From Ureibacillus thermophilus (lineage in GTDB: Bacteria; Bacillota; Bacilli; Bacillales_A; Planococcaceae), in assembly GCF_042657185.1 (NCBI RefSeq), contig NZ_JBHSNN010000013.1: 64,000 nucleotides of DNA; one strand, 5' to 3'. The notes beneath the pieces were generated by a model. The model did not search any database and was not told the DNA's origin. It saw only the letters and a program-made list of their open reading frames with translations. Positions 16,472 to 25,394 of this stretch are shown one piece after another. Position 1 is the stretch's first letter, and each line of letters begins with the position of its first letter. Position numbers and translations under genes: made by a program.

Positions 16472-17269
16472 ATGTGGAAGTGGGAAACCGATGAACAGCC
16501 AAAAGCTGTTGTAGTCATCGTCCATAGCGCTTTTGAACATCATCGTTGGTATGCATGGTTAATAGAAAAATTAAGAATAGAAGGCTTTCATGTGGTCATG
16601 GGGGATTTGCCAGGCCATGAAAAAGGCTCGAGATATACAAGAGTACATGATGAACTAATTGAAGAATATTTGCTTTTCATCAAACAATTAATGCAAAGCG
16701 CTCTTCAGTACCATTTGCCAGTATTTGTAATTGGACATGGTTTAGGGGGAACTTTGGCAATACAATTTTTGCGAAAAACAAAATTAGAATGTGCGGGGCT
16801 CATATTAACATCCCCTTGGTTTCAATTGCAGAAACATTCCAATTTGCTTGCAAGCGCTTTAGCCAGTATGAATTTGGCATCCAATAAAAGAATATCATTA
16901 GATTTTAATCTACGAATGCTGTCTCGGAGTCCAGAAGGGCTTAAAGAGATGGAGGATGATGTGCCTTATCATTCCAATGTTACGGTTCGTTGGTATCGTG
17001 ATATTCATCAACTCATGAAAAATTTAAGCATCCAGCAGGACAGGACATTGACATTGCCGATTTTGCTCATTACTTCCAATCAAGATAAAATAGCAGATTC
17101 GGATGCGGCGAGAAAATGGTTGCTATTGCAAAAAACAAATGAATTTCAATATAAAGATTGGCCATATAGCTATCATAATATTTTCCACGATGTAGAGCGG
17201 GAAGAAGTTTTTTTGTATATGAGAGATTTTATCAATAATGTGCTTCGATCAATTGGTTATATTGTTTGA
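16472..17269 (+). CDS. ytpA: YtpA-like alpha/beta hydrolase lacking the serine nucleophile
   Basis: The 265-residue protein aligns along its length with lysophospholipase-like YtpA: start MWKWETDEQPKAVVVIVHSA, DLPGHEKG near residues 45-52, acid Asp205 (TSNQDKIAD), His235 (YSYHNIFHD). The nucleophile elbow, GxSxG in active enzymes, reads GHGLGG here, with glycine at position 90 (codon GGT). The rest of the frame is intact, so it is not a decayed gene. It may be catalytically dead or have another role. AGGAGG seven bases before ATG 16472 sets the start. In B. subtilis YtpA is linked to the phospholipid antibiotic bacilysocin. Confidence 0.83.
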   Translation: MWKWETDEQPKAVVVIVHSAFEHHRWYAWLIEKLRIEGFHVVMGDLPGHEKGSRYTRVHDELIEEYLLFIKQLMQSALQYHLPVFVIGHGLGGTLAIQFLRKTKLECAGLILTSPWFQLQKHSNLLASALASMNLASNKRISLDFNLRMLSRSPEGLKEMEDDVPYHSNVTVRWYRDIHQLMKNLSIQQDRTLTLPILLITSNQDKIADSDAARKWLLLQKTNEFQYKDWPYSYHNIFHDVEREEVFLYMRDFINNVLRSIGYIV

Positions 17270-17410
17270 ACTATTGGATTTTTCTTAATTCTTATAAAAT
17301 ATTTCAAAAAAGATATCAGAAATATTGATTGATATTATTAATTTTTGTAATATTGATATATTATTTCAAATAATATTAAAATAATTATTCAATGAAAAAG
17401 GGGTGTGGGT

Positions 17411-18868
17411 ATGTTCGAGAATGTTCTAAACTGGATTTATGATATCCTTTGGGGTCCAATTATGATTTACGGGATTTTGCTTGTCGGACTTGTATTTTCC
17501 ATTATGACCCGATTTGTGCAAATTCGAAAAATTAAAGAAATGTTCATTTTAATGTTCAAAGGGCAAAAATCAGAAGCCGGAATTTCTTCCTTCCAGGCAT
17601 TAACAGTGGCACTTTCAGGACGCGTCGGTACCGGGAATATTATCGGTACAGCAAGCGCTATTGCCTTCGGTGGTCCAGGTGCTGTGTTTTGGATGTGGTT
17701 AATTGCTTTTATTGGAGCATCTACAGCTTATGTGGAATCTACTTTAGCTCAAATTTATAAAACAAAGAAAGCTGGAATTTACCGTGGTGGACCGGCGTAT
17801 TATATCGAAAAGGGGACTGGGCAGCGCTGGTTCGGTATCGTCTTTGCGATTGCGGCAATTTTAGCGATGGCTATTTTGATGCCAGGGGTTCAATCCAATG
17901 CCATTGCTAGTGCGATGGATAATGCCTTTAATATTCAACCTTGGGTTACTGGTTTAATTACAATTATTTTGCTTGCCTTCATTATTATCGGTGGGGTAAA
18001 ACGAATCGCCAATACGGCTCAAATTATTGTTCCATTTATGGCGCTTGCATATTTGTTGGTAGCGTTGATCGTGATTATCATCAATATTACAGAAGTTCCT
18101 GCTGTGTTCGGATTAATTTTCCGAAGCGCATTTAATCTGGACGCAACATTTGGCGGTATGCTTGGTGCCGCTATTAGCTGGGGAGTAAAACGAGGCATTT
18201 ATTCCAACGAAGCTGGGCAAGGAACAGGACCGCATGCAGCAGCGGCGGCGGAAGTTTCCCATCCAACAAAACAAGGGTTAGTTCAAGCGGCTTCAATCTA
18301 TATTGACACATTGCTTGTATGTTCCGCAACGGCTCTCATGATTTTGTTTATGGGAACTTATAATACAAATGTGAATAATGCAGATGGCGAATTGATTGTT
18401 GAGCATGTGCCTGGCCACAATTATACAGAATTTACGCAGCTTGCTATAACGAATGCATTACCAGGTTTAAATAATTTCGGTTCAACTTTTGTTGCCCTTG
18501 CTTTGTTCTTCTTTGCCTTTACAACATTAATGGCCTACTATTATATTGCAGAGACAAATGTTGCTTATCTTTTCTCAGGAAAAACAGAAGGCATTGTCAC
18601 TTGGATTTTAAAATTTGCCCTGCTTGCGTCAGCTTTCTACGGTGCTGTCAGAACATCCGATTTGGCATGGCTCTTAGGGGATATTGGACTTGGCTTGATG
18701 GTATGGACGAATGTTATTGGAATCATCATATTAGCCAAACCAGCATTCATTGCCTTAAAAGACTATGAGGAACAAAGAAGAGCAGGGAAAGATCCGGTAT
18801 TTGACCCTATTAAATTAGGAATAAAAAATGCAGATTTCTGGGTGGAACGCAATAAACAAAATCATTAA
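17411..18868 (+). CDS. Alanine/glycine:cation symporter family protein
   Basis: The 485-residue integral membrane protein belongs to the AGCS family, sodium- or proton-coupled carriers of alanine, glycine or glutamine. It has about ten to eleven hydrophobic segments and family motifs LSGRVGTGNIIGTA near residues 68-81, GGPAYYIEKG near 127-136, and SNEAGQGTGPHAAAAAEV near 268-285. The ATG at 17411 follows GGGGTG; a GTG at 17405 is also possible. Preceded by a very AT-rich 140 bases without a clear operator, and followed by a terminator. Confidence 0.93.
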   Translation: MFENVLNWIYDILWGPIMIYGILLVGLVFSIMTRFVQIRKIKEMFILMFKGQKSEAGISSFQALTVALSGRVGTGNIIGTASAIAFGGPGAVFWMWLIAFIGASTAYVESTLAQIYKTKKAGIYRGGPAYYIEKGTGQRWFGIVFAIAAILAMAILMPGVQSNAIASAMDNAFNIQPWVTGLITIILLAFIIIGGVKRIANTAQIIVPFMALAYLLVALIVIIINITEVPAVFGLIFRSAFNLDATFGGMLGAAISWGVKRGIYSNEAGQGTGPHAAAAAEVSHPTKQGLVQAASIYIDTLLVCSATALMILFMGTYNTNVNNADGELIVEHVPGHNYTEFTQLAITNALPGLNNFGSTFVALALFFFAFTTLMAYYYIAETNVAYLFSGKTEGIVTWILKFALLASAFYGAVRTSDLAWLLGDIGLGLMVWTNVIGIIILAKPAFIALKDYEEQRRAGKDPVFDPIKLGIKNADFWVERNKQNH

Positions 18869-18872
18869 TAAT

Positions 18873-18908
18873 AAAAAACTGCCGGCATTTTTAGTCCGGC
18901 AGTTTTTT
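18873..18908. terminator. Bidirectional terminator between symporter and mnmM
   Basis: AAAAAACTGCCGG and CCGGCAGTTTTTT form a perfect 13-bp inverted repeat around a ten-base loop, suitable in both directions. The right part overlaps the mnmM 3' end. Confidence 0.93.
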
Positions 18909-19463
18909 CATTTTCTCCAAAGCAATAAGAAAGGGCGGGTTGTTTTGTTGATTAATAAATTCATAGCGGAGGACGTGGACACATTTTTGAGGAAGCTTGC
19001 TCACAAACTCAATAACTGCATCCCTTTCCTCTTTTCCTCCTTCATGCCCAGGGTAAATGACTAAAACGATGATTCCGCCAATTTTTAATTTTGAAAGCAG
19101 CTGTTTGATGGCAGAAATCGTTGTTTCTCCTTTTGTGATAATGCTGTGGTCTCCTCCAGGTAAGTAGCCTAAATTAAAAACTGCTCCCGCCACTTCATCT
19201 TCTACATATTTAGAAAGATGTTCATGGCCATCTAAAATGACGCGGGCCCTGTTTTCCAGCCCATGCTCTTTTAAACGTTCAATAGTTGCGTCGACCGCTT
19301 GCTGTTGGATGTCAAAGGCATAAACGAAGCCAGATTCTCCCACAAGTTGAGCGAGAAATAAAGTGTCATGGCCATTGCCTGCGGTGGCATCAACGGCAAC
19401 ATCCCCTTCCTGAATGCAAGAGGACAACAATGTTTTCGCGTAAGGAAGCACTCGTTCAAGCAT
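18891..19463 (-). CDS. mnmM: tRNA methyltransferase MnmM (YtqB)
   Basis: The 190-residue class I SAM-dependent methyltransferase has motif I VDATAGNGHDTLFLA near residues 24-38 and FNLGYLPGGDH near 96-106. It matches YtqB, described as the methylase that forms 5-methylaminomethyl-uridine at tRNA position 34 in Gram-positive bacteria lacking MnmC. Its ATG overlaps the stop of the upstream radical SAM gene (TAATG), so the two are coupled. Confidence 0.9.
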   Translation of the reverse strand: MLERVLPYAKTLLSSCIQEGDVAVDATAGNGHDTLFLAQLVGESGFVYAFDIQQQAVDATIERLKEHGLENRARVILDGHEHLSKYVEDEVAGAVFNLGYLPGGDHSIITKGETTISAIKQLLSKLKIGGIIVLVIYPGHEGGKEERDAVIEFVSKLPQKCVHVLRYEFINQQNNPPFLIALEKMKKLPD

Positions 19464-20419
19464 TATTGATTCACTTCCGCTTTATAAAATTTTCCTTGCC
19501 AAGAATTTCTTCTCTCCAATTCCGCATCAATGCCGTTCAGCACTTCCCATTTGTTGACGCTCCACATCGGACCGATCATCAATTCAATTGGGCCGTCCCC
19601 GGTAATGCGATGAACTACCATATTCGGCGGAAGAATCTCTAATTGGTCCGCCACCAGTTGAATATATTCATCCTGCTCAAGGAAGCGCAGCATACCTTTT
19701 TCATATTGCTTAACCATCGGCGTCCCTTTTAATAAATGCAATAGATGGATTTTAATGCCTTGCACATCCAATTTTGCTACTTCTCTAGCTGTTTCCATCA
19801 TCATATCGTAATCTTCAAGCGGCAATCCGTTAATGATATGCGTGCAAACGCGGATGTTATGTTTGCGGAGCTTCTCAACTCCTTCTACATATGTTTGATA
19901 GTCATGGGCTCTGTTGATTAAGTTGGCTGTTCTTTCATGAACCGTTTGTAGGCCAAGCTCTACCCATAAAAAAGTTCGTTCATTTAATTCTGCCAAATAT
20001 TCGACCACATCATCAGGCAGGCAATCGGGCCGTGTTGCGATGCTAAGGCCGATGACCCCTTCACAATTTAAGGCAGCTTCAAATTTTTCTTTAATGACAG
20101 GAAGGGGGGCATGAGTGTTGGTAAAGGCTTGGAAATACGCAATCGTTTTGCCGTCTTTCCATTTGTTTTGCATTTTCGCTTTGATTTTTTCGAATTGGAC
20201 AGGAATCGGGTCAACCCGATTGCCGGCGAAATCTCCGCTGCCGGCTGCGCTGCAAAAAGTGCATCCTCCAAAGGCTACAGTGCCGTCCCGATTTGGACAA
20301 TCAAATCCTGCATCTAACGCAACTTTATATACCTTTTCTCCAAATAGGTCCCGCAAATAACGATTCCATGTATAATAACGTTTTCCGTCAGATGGAAATG
20401 GAAATTGCTGTTCTGTCAA
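19463..20419 (-). CDS. mnmL: Radical SAM protein YtqA/MnmL (TIGR01212 type)
   Basis: The 318-residue protein has the cluster cysteines Cys41, Cys53 and Cys56 (DCPNRDG ... GGCTFC), the spacing seen in the TIGR01212 group rather than the usual CxxxCxxC. Conserved segments include ANLINRAHDYQTY and HIINGLPLEDYD. YtqA has recently been tied to the step between cmnm5U and nm5U in tRNA wobble modification, and coupling to mnmM supports that. No good promoter was identified for it. Confidence 0.87.
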   Translation of the reverse strand: MTEQQFPFPSDGKRYYTWNRYLRDLFGEKVYKVALDAGFDCPNRDGTVAFGGCTFCSAAGSGDFAGNRVDPIPVQFEKIKAKMQNKWKDGKTIAYFQAFTNTHAPLPVIKEKFEAALNCEGVIGLSIATRPDCLPDDVVEYLAELNERTFLWVELGLQTVHERTANLINRAHDYQTYVEGVEKLRKHNIRVCTHIINGLPLEDYDMMMETAREVAKLDVQGIKIHLLHLLKGTPMVKQYEKGMLRFLEQDEYIQLVADQLEILPPNMVVHRITGDGPIELMIGPMWSVNKWEVLNGIDAELERRNSWQGKFYKAEVNQ

Positions 20420-20637
20420 TGAATTTCACTCCTTACTGGTATTCACGTTTTAAATGAGGAAAGTTCTTGCGTGAAATACCATTACACATTATATCATTGA
20501 AAATACTTGATGTAATCTGATTCATATACAAGAAAAGAAAGTGCATAAAATTTTCAAATTAACAAGTACAAAACTAGCCATAAAGAAAAAATTGGTCTAG
20601 AATATTTATTAGTAAATTTTGTTATAAACAATGAGCC

Positions 20638-20666
20638 TTGTATATTTTTTGTATTTCCTTTAAAAT
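20638..20666 (+). promoter_or_regulatory. Sigma-A promoter of the leuS T-box transcript
   Basis: TTGTAT at 20638 and TAAAAT at 20661 are separated by 17 bases, with start expected near 20673, shortly before T-box stem I. Confidence 0.7.
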
Positions 20667-20689
20667 ATGTATATTGAATATACGTACGA

Positions 20690-20922
20690 CTAGGAGAAGG
20701 AATAGTAGATTCTGAAGCTTTACAGAGAGCTAGCGGTTGGTGCAAGCTAGCAAGTGGAAGAATCGAACTCGCCTTTGAGTCTGTTTTAGCGAAAGAATAT
20801 AGTAGCTAAAACCGTTCTCCGCGTTAAGGGTTTGAGCTGAGTGCATGTGTCACTAATTTGGGTGGTACCGCGGGAGTACAACACTCTCGTCCCTTCTCTT
20901 TCGGTTGGGGCGAGTTTTTTTA
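20690..20922 (+). ncRNA. T-box leader controlling leuS, leucine specifier CTC
   Basis: The leader contains the AGAGAG / GGTTGGTGCAAGCTAGC part of stem I, the specifier region GAACTCGCC with CTC at 20768-20770, the T-box sequence GGGTGGTACCGCGGG at 20860-20874, and a terminator CTCGTCCC / GGGGCGAG followed by seven T at about 20914-20920. Uncharged leucyl-tRNA should favour the antiterminator and raise leuS. Confidence 0.95.
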
Positions 20923-21032
20923 TTGATAAAAATATTCCGTTAATTCTGGCACCTTTAGGATAATCTGGTAATAAAGAATTACTCATATCAAAAAATGTTG
21001 CAATCATTAAATCAAGGAGGAAGTAAGTACCC

Positions 21033-23447
21033 ATGAATTACAATCATCGAGAGATTGAGAAAAAATGGCAAGAATATTGGGCGAAAAATAAAACCTTTAA
21101 AACATTAAATGATGATTCAAAGCCAAAATTTTATGCATTGGATATGTTCCCTTACCCATCTGGAGCAGGTCTTCACGTAGGACATCCCGAAGGTTATACG
21201 GCAACGGATATATTATCCCGCTTTAAACGCATGCAAGGCTATGACGTGCTTCATCCGATGGGATGGGATGCATTCGGCCTTCCTGCTGAACAATATGCCT
21301 TAGATACAGGAAACGACCCAGCTGAATTCACGGCAAAAAATATTGCTACATTTAAAAGACAGATACAAGAACTCGGCTTTTCTTACGACTGGGATCGGGA
21401 AATTAATACAACAGATCCGGAATATTACAAATGGACCCAATGGATTTTTATTCAATTATATAAAAACGGCTTAGCATATATTGATGAAGTGCCTGTCAAC
21501 TGGTGTCCAGCTCTTGGCACAGTGCTTGCAAACGAAGAGGTCATTGACGGTAAATCCGAACGCGGCGGACATCCGGTCATCCGTAAACCTATGAAACAAT
21601 GGATGTTAAAAATTACTGCATACGCTGACCGATTGCTTAAAGATTTGGACGAACTTGATTGGCCTGAAAGCATCAAAGAAATGCAGCGGAATTGGATTGG
21701 CCGTTCAGAAGGTGCAGAAGTTACATTTACTGTGCAAGGTACAGATAAAAAATTCCGCGTGTTCACAACTCGTCCGGATACGCTTTTCGGTGCGACATAC
21801 TGCGTTCTTGCGCCTGAGCATGATTTAGTCAAAGAAATTACAACGCCTGAACAAAGAGAACAAGTGGAAGCTTATCTTGAACAAGTGCAAACAAAATCCG
21901 ATTTGGAACGTACCGATTTAGCGAAAGAAAAAACTGGCGTGTTCACCGGCGCTTATGCCATTAACCCAGTAAACGGTAAAGCCATTCCAATTTGGATTGC
22001 CGACTATGTGCTTGCATCATATGGAACAGGTGCCATTATGGCGGTTCCTGCCCATGACCAACGAGACTATGAATTTGCGAAAAAATTCAACTTGCCAATC
22101 ATCCCAGTTCTTGAGGGCGGAAACATTGAACAAGAAGCCTTTACTGGTGATGGACCACATATCAATTCAGATTTCTTAAACGGCTTAGGAAAAGAAGACG
22201 CCATCAAAAAAGCCATCGAATGGTTGGAAGAAAAAGGCGTTGGCGAAAGAAAAGTGACTTACCGTCTCCGCGACTGGTTATTCAGCCGTCAACGTTACTG
22301 GGGAGAACCAATTCCAATCATCCATTGGGAAGATGGCACAATGACGACGGTACCAGAGGAAGAATTGCCATTACGATTGCCAAAAGCAAAAGACATTCGC
22401 CCAAGCGGTACTGGGGAATCTCCTCTTGCAAACATAGAAGAATGGGTGAATGTAGTTGATCCGAAAACAGGAAAACGCGGCCGCCGCGAGACAAACACAA
22501 TGCCTCAATGGGCAGGATCCAGCTGGTATTTCTTAAGATATATCGATCCGCACAACAAAGAAAAAATCGCGGATGAAGAGTTGTTAAAACGTTGGCTGCC
22601 AGTGGATATTTACATCGGCGGGGCAGAACATGCCGTTCTTCACTTGCTATATGCCCGCTTCTGGCATAAATTCTTATATGACCTTGGTGTAGTGCCTACA
22701 AAAGAACCATTCCAAAAATTGTTCAATCAAGGAATGATCTTAGGTGAAAATAACGAAAAAATGTCTAAATCAAGAGGAAATGTTGTAAATCCAGACGATA
22801 TTGTACGAAGCCATGGTGCTGATACATTGCGGCTTTATGAAATGTTCATGGGTCCTCTTGATGCTTCTGTTGCATGGTCCACAAAAGGGCTTGATGGAGC
22901 AAGACGCTTCTTGGACCGCGTATGGAGATTATTTGTTGCAGAAGACGGAAAACTTTCCAATAAAATTCAAGAATCCGACAATCAAACATTGGAAAAAGTG
23001 TACCATCAAACTGTGAAGAAAGTAACAGAAGACTTCAATCAATTGCATTTCAACACAGCCATCTCTCAATTGATGGTATTCATTAACGAATGCTATAAAG
23101 TCGAAGTGGTGCCAAAACAATATGCAGAAGGCTTTGTAAAAATGCTTTATCCAATTACACCGCATATCGGCGAAGAGCTTTGGTCCATTTTAGGCCATGA
23201 GGGTACGATTACATATGAACCTTGGCCAACATATGATGAATCAAAACTTGTGGATGATGAAGTGGAAGTCGTTGTTCAAGTAAACGGCAAAGTCCGCTCC
23301 AAAGTGAAAGTGGCAAAAGATGCAACGAAGGAACAATTGGAACAAATCGCAAAAGAAGACGAAAGAGTAAAAGAACATATTGAAGGAAAAGACATTGTCA
23401 AAGTTATTGTCATTCCAGGAAAACTAGTTAATATGGTGGTGAAATAA
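21033..23447 (+). CDS. leuS: Leucyl-tRNA synthetase
   Basis: The 804-residue class I synthetase charges tRNA-Leu. The HIGH-type motif is PYPSGAGLHVGHPEGY near residues 40-55, the CP1 editing domain contains TTRPDTLFGATY near 246-257, and KMSKSRGNVV is near 575-584. Length is standard for the bacterial enzyme. AAGGAGG precedes the ATG. Controlled by the T-box leader directly upstream. Confidence 0.98.
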   Translation: MNYNHREIEKKWQEYWAKNKTFKTLNDDSKPKFYALDMFPYPSGAGLHVGHPEGYTATDILSRFKRMQGYDVLHPMGWDAFGLPAEQYALDTGNDPAEFTAKNIATFKRQIQELGFSYDWDREINTTDPEYYKWTQWIFIQLYKNGLAYIDEVPVNWCPALGTVLANEEVIDGKSERGGHPVIRKPMKQWMLKITAYADRLLKDLDELDWPESIKEMQRNWIGRSEGAEVTFTVQGTDKKFRVFTTRPDTLFGATYCVLAPEHDLVKEITTPEQREQVEAYLEQVQTKSDLERTDLAKEKTGVFTGAYAINPVNGKAIPIWIADYVLASYGTGAIMAVPAHDQRDYEFAKKFNLPIIPVLEGGNIEQEAFTGDGPHINSDFLNGLGKEDAIKKAIEWLEEKGVGERKVTYRLRDWLFSRQRYWGEPIPIIHWEDGTMTTVPEEELPLRLPKAKDIRPSGTGESPLANIEEWVNVVDPKTGKRGRRETNTMPQWAGSSWYFLRYIDPHNKEKIADEELLKRWLPVDIYIGGAEHAVLHLLYARFWHKFLYDLGVVPTKEPFQKLFNQGMILGENNEKMSKSRGNVVNPDDIVRSHGADTLRLYEMFMGPLDASVAWSTKGLDGARRFLDRVWRLFVAEDGKLSNKIQESDNQTLEKVYHQTVKKVTEDFNQLHFNTAISQLMVFINECYKVEVVPKQYAEGFVKMLYPITPHIGEELWSILGHEGTITYEPWPTYDESKLVDDEVEVVVQVNGKVRSKVKVAKDATKEQLEQIAKEDERVKEHIEGKDIVKVIVIPGKLVNMVVK

Positions 23448-23458
23448 AATGTATATAG

Positions 23459-23501
23459 CGTGGCTCAGAAGGAAATTCCTTTTGAGTCACGTTTTATTTT
23501 T
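23459..23501 (+). terminator. Intrinsic terminator after leuS
   Basis: CGTG-CTCA-AAGGAA pairs with TTCCTT-TGAG-CACG and is followed by GTTTTATTTTT. Confidence 0.8.
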
Positions 23502-23541
23502 CGTTAATTCTTACTAAATTAATAGAATTATAAAAAAATCA

Positions 23542-23570
23542 TTGACTTATAACATGAATAATTTTATTAT
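23542..23570 (+). promoter_or_regulatory. Candidate upstream promoter in the sulfite operon leader
   Basis: TTGACT at 23542 and TATTAT at 23565 are 17 bases apart. Transcription would start near 23578 and meet a terminator hairpin about 40 bases later. Confidence 0.55.
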
Positions 23571-23617
23571 TTTTATCAAAATACTAAGAATTAATAGCGC
23601 TGACTAGACAAACTAGA

Positions 23618-23677
23618 GGCCCGTAATATTCTCAATTCACCAGCCACTTTCTAAATGGGAATATTGAGGCCTTTTTT
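23618..23677 (+). terminator. Terminator hairpin in the leader, 190 bases before cobA
   Basis: GGCC and AATATTC on the left pair with GAATATT and GGCC on the right, with a small internal loop, followed by TTTTTT at 23672-23677. No gene ends here, so it is either an attenuator of the sulfite operon or the end of a short RNA. Confidence 0.65.
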
Positions 23678-23717
23678 GCTTAATACATAAAAATTTACGC
23701 AAATGTTTCGCTTTTTG

Positions 23718-23757
23718 AATTAATGAACTTCGAAAGTTTCATTAATTATCTTTTTTA
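23718..23757 (+). terminator. Second AT-rich terminator-like hairpin in the leader
   Basis: AATTAATGAACTT pairs with AAGTTTCATTAATT (one bulged A), followed by ATCTTTTTT. All-AT stems are weak terminators; the function is uncertain. Confidence 0.45.
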
Positions 23758-23765
23758 AAAAAGTA

Positions 23766-23795
23766 TTGAAAAGGAGGCGCCATATTGCTTAATAT
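23766..23795 (+). promoter_or_regulatory. Candidate promoter proximal to cobA
   Basis: TTGAAA at 23766 and TAATAT at 23790 have an 18-base spacer, giving a start near 23802 and a short leader to cobA. Confidence 0.45.
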
Positions 23796-23867
23796 ATAAA
23801 AATAACAATACTAAGTTGATTAATAAGAATTCATGAATTTAAATGTCTTAAAATGTGAGGGAATAAA

Positions 23868-24635
23868 ATGGGAAAAGTATATATTGTTGGAGCTGGTCCT
23901 GGAAGTGTTGATTTAATCACAGTAAAGGGATTGAAATGTATTCAACAAGCAGACGTTATTTTATACGATCGGCTTGTTTCAAAAGAATTGCTTTCCTATG
24001 CCAAACCAAATGCAGAACTCATTTTTGTTGGAAAATTGCCAAAATTGCATCATGTGATTCAAGAGCGTATCAACAAGCTCCTTATACAGCATGCAAGAAA
24101 AGGAAAAATTGTGACGAGATTGAAAGGCGGGGATCCATTCGTTTTTGGCAGGGGAGCAGAGGAAGCGGAAGTGTTGAGAGAAGCCGGCATTCCTTTTGAA
24201 ATTGTGCCGGGCGTCACATCCGGCATTGCGGCGCCTGCCTATGCAGGGATTCCTGTTACTCATAGAGAATTAGGTTCAAGTTTTGCCATTATCACCGGAC
24301 ATTTGAAAGATGGAAAAGATGAAGGCATCAATTGGAAAGGTTTGGCGGAATCTGTTGATACGTTAGCAATTTATATGGGTGTAGGGAATTTGCCATATAT
24401 TACAGAACAACTGCTTAAATATAATCGAAAACCAACTACTCCTGTCGCTTTAATAGAGTGGGGAACAACCGAACATCAACGAGTTGTAACAGGTACATTG
24501 GAGACGATTGTAGATATTGTGGAAAAAGAAAGCATTCAAAATCCCGCCATGATTATTGTGGGAGAAGTGGTGAAAATGCGCGACAAAATTGCTTGGTTTG
24601 AACAATACCAACAAGCGTTGCAGGAGACCGTGTAA
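23868..24635 (+). CDS. cobA: Uroporphyrinogen-III C-methyltransferase (SUMT)
   Basis: The 255-residue enzyme methylates uroporphyrinogen III twice to give precorrin-2, the first step towards siroheme. Motifs are VYIVGAGPGSVDLIT at the N-terminus, YDRLVSKELL near 34-43, RLKGGDPFVFGRGAEE near 84-99, and VPGVTSGIAAPAYAGIPVTHR near 113-133. It is the first gene of a set that makes siroheme and sulfite reductase; the B. subtilis equivalent is YlnD. AATGTGAGG precedes the start. Confidence 0.95.
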   Translation: MGKVYIVGAGPGSVDLITVKGLKCIQQADVILYDRLVSKELLSYAKPNAELIFVGKLPKLHHVIQERINKLLIQHARKGKIVTRLKGGDPFVFGRGAEEAEVLREAGIPFEIVPGVTSGIAAPAYAGIPVTHRELGSSFAIITGHLKDGKDEGINWKGLAESVDTLAIYMGVGNLPYITEQLLKYNRKPTTPVALIEWGTTEHQRVVTGTLETIVDIVEKESIQNPAMIIVGEVVKMRDKIAWFEQYQQALQETV

Positions 24636-24649
24636 ACGGAGGGATAAAA

Positions 24650-25393
24650 TTGCAGGCATTGTTGTATGTGGCCCATGGCAGCCGGGTGAAAGAAGGAAAT
24701 GAAGAAGCGATTCGGTTTATTGAATCGGTAAAACCGTATTTTGATGTGGAGATACAGGAACATTGCTTTTTGGAACTGGCAGAGCCATCGATCATAAAAG
24801 GGATTGAACAATGTATTTCAAAAGGTGCGAAAAGCATTGTAGTCATTCCCATTTTATTGCTTTCTGCCAATCATCGAAAAGTCGATATTCCTTCTGAAAT
24901 CGAAAAAGCAAAGATGAGTTACCCCTCCGTCACCTTTACCATTGGAGAACCTCTAGGCGTTCATGAAAAGTTGATTCAAAGTTTGCACCGGCGCGCATTG
25001 GAACAAGGGCCTGTTACTCCGAGAAAAACAGATATTTTGTTAGTTGGCAGGGGAAGCAGCGACCAAAGCGTACAAAGGGATTTAGGTCAAATAGCCGAAC
25101 TCCTTCAACAAACATATGATTATGCGAAAGTTGATACTTGTTTTTTATATGGGAACGGTCCATCCTTTGATGAAAAATTAATGACCATATGCAATAGCAA
25201 AAATCGAGTATTAATCATTCCGTATTTGCTGTTTACAGGGTTATTGAAATTGAGCATTCAGAAAAAGGTTGCACAACAAGGTTTTTCCGAACAAGTTGTG
25301 CTGTGCGGCTGTTTAGGGTATGACGAAAACGTGCGTCAAGTATTAATTGAGAGAATCAAAGAGTCGTTATCTTCAAATGTGAGGAGTGATTGA
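24650..25393 (+). CDS. sirB: Sirohydrochlorin ferrochelatase SirB (CbiX family)
   Basis: The 247-residue protein has two CbiX-like halves; the first opens with LLYVAHGSRVKEGNEEA (HGSR metal site) and the second has ILLVGRGSSDQS near residue 128. It inserts iron into sirohydrochlorin. The start is TTG at 24650 with GGAGG eight bases before it. The dehydrogenase between SUMT and SirB (SirC/YlnF) is not in this operon. Confidence 0.9.
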   Translation: MQALLYVAHGSRVKEGNEEAIRFIESVKPYFDVEIQEHCFLELAEPSIIKGIEQCISKGAKSIVVIPILLLSANHRKVDIPSEIEKAKMSYPSVTFTIGEPLGVHEKLIQSLHRRALEQGPVTPRKTDILLVGRGSSDQSVQRDLGQIAELLQQTYDYAKVDTCFLYGNGPSFDEKLMTICNSKNRVLIIPYLLFTGLLKLSIQKKVAQQGFSEQVVLCGCLGYDENVRQVLIERIKESLSSNVRSD

Positions 25394-25394
25394 A

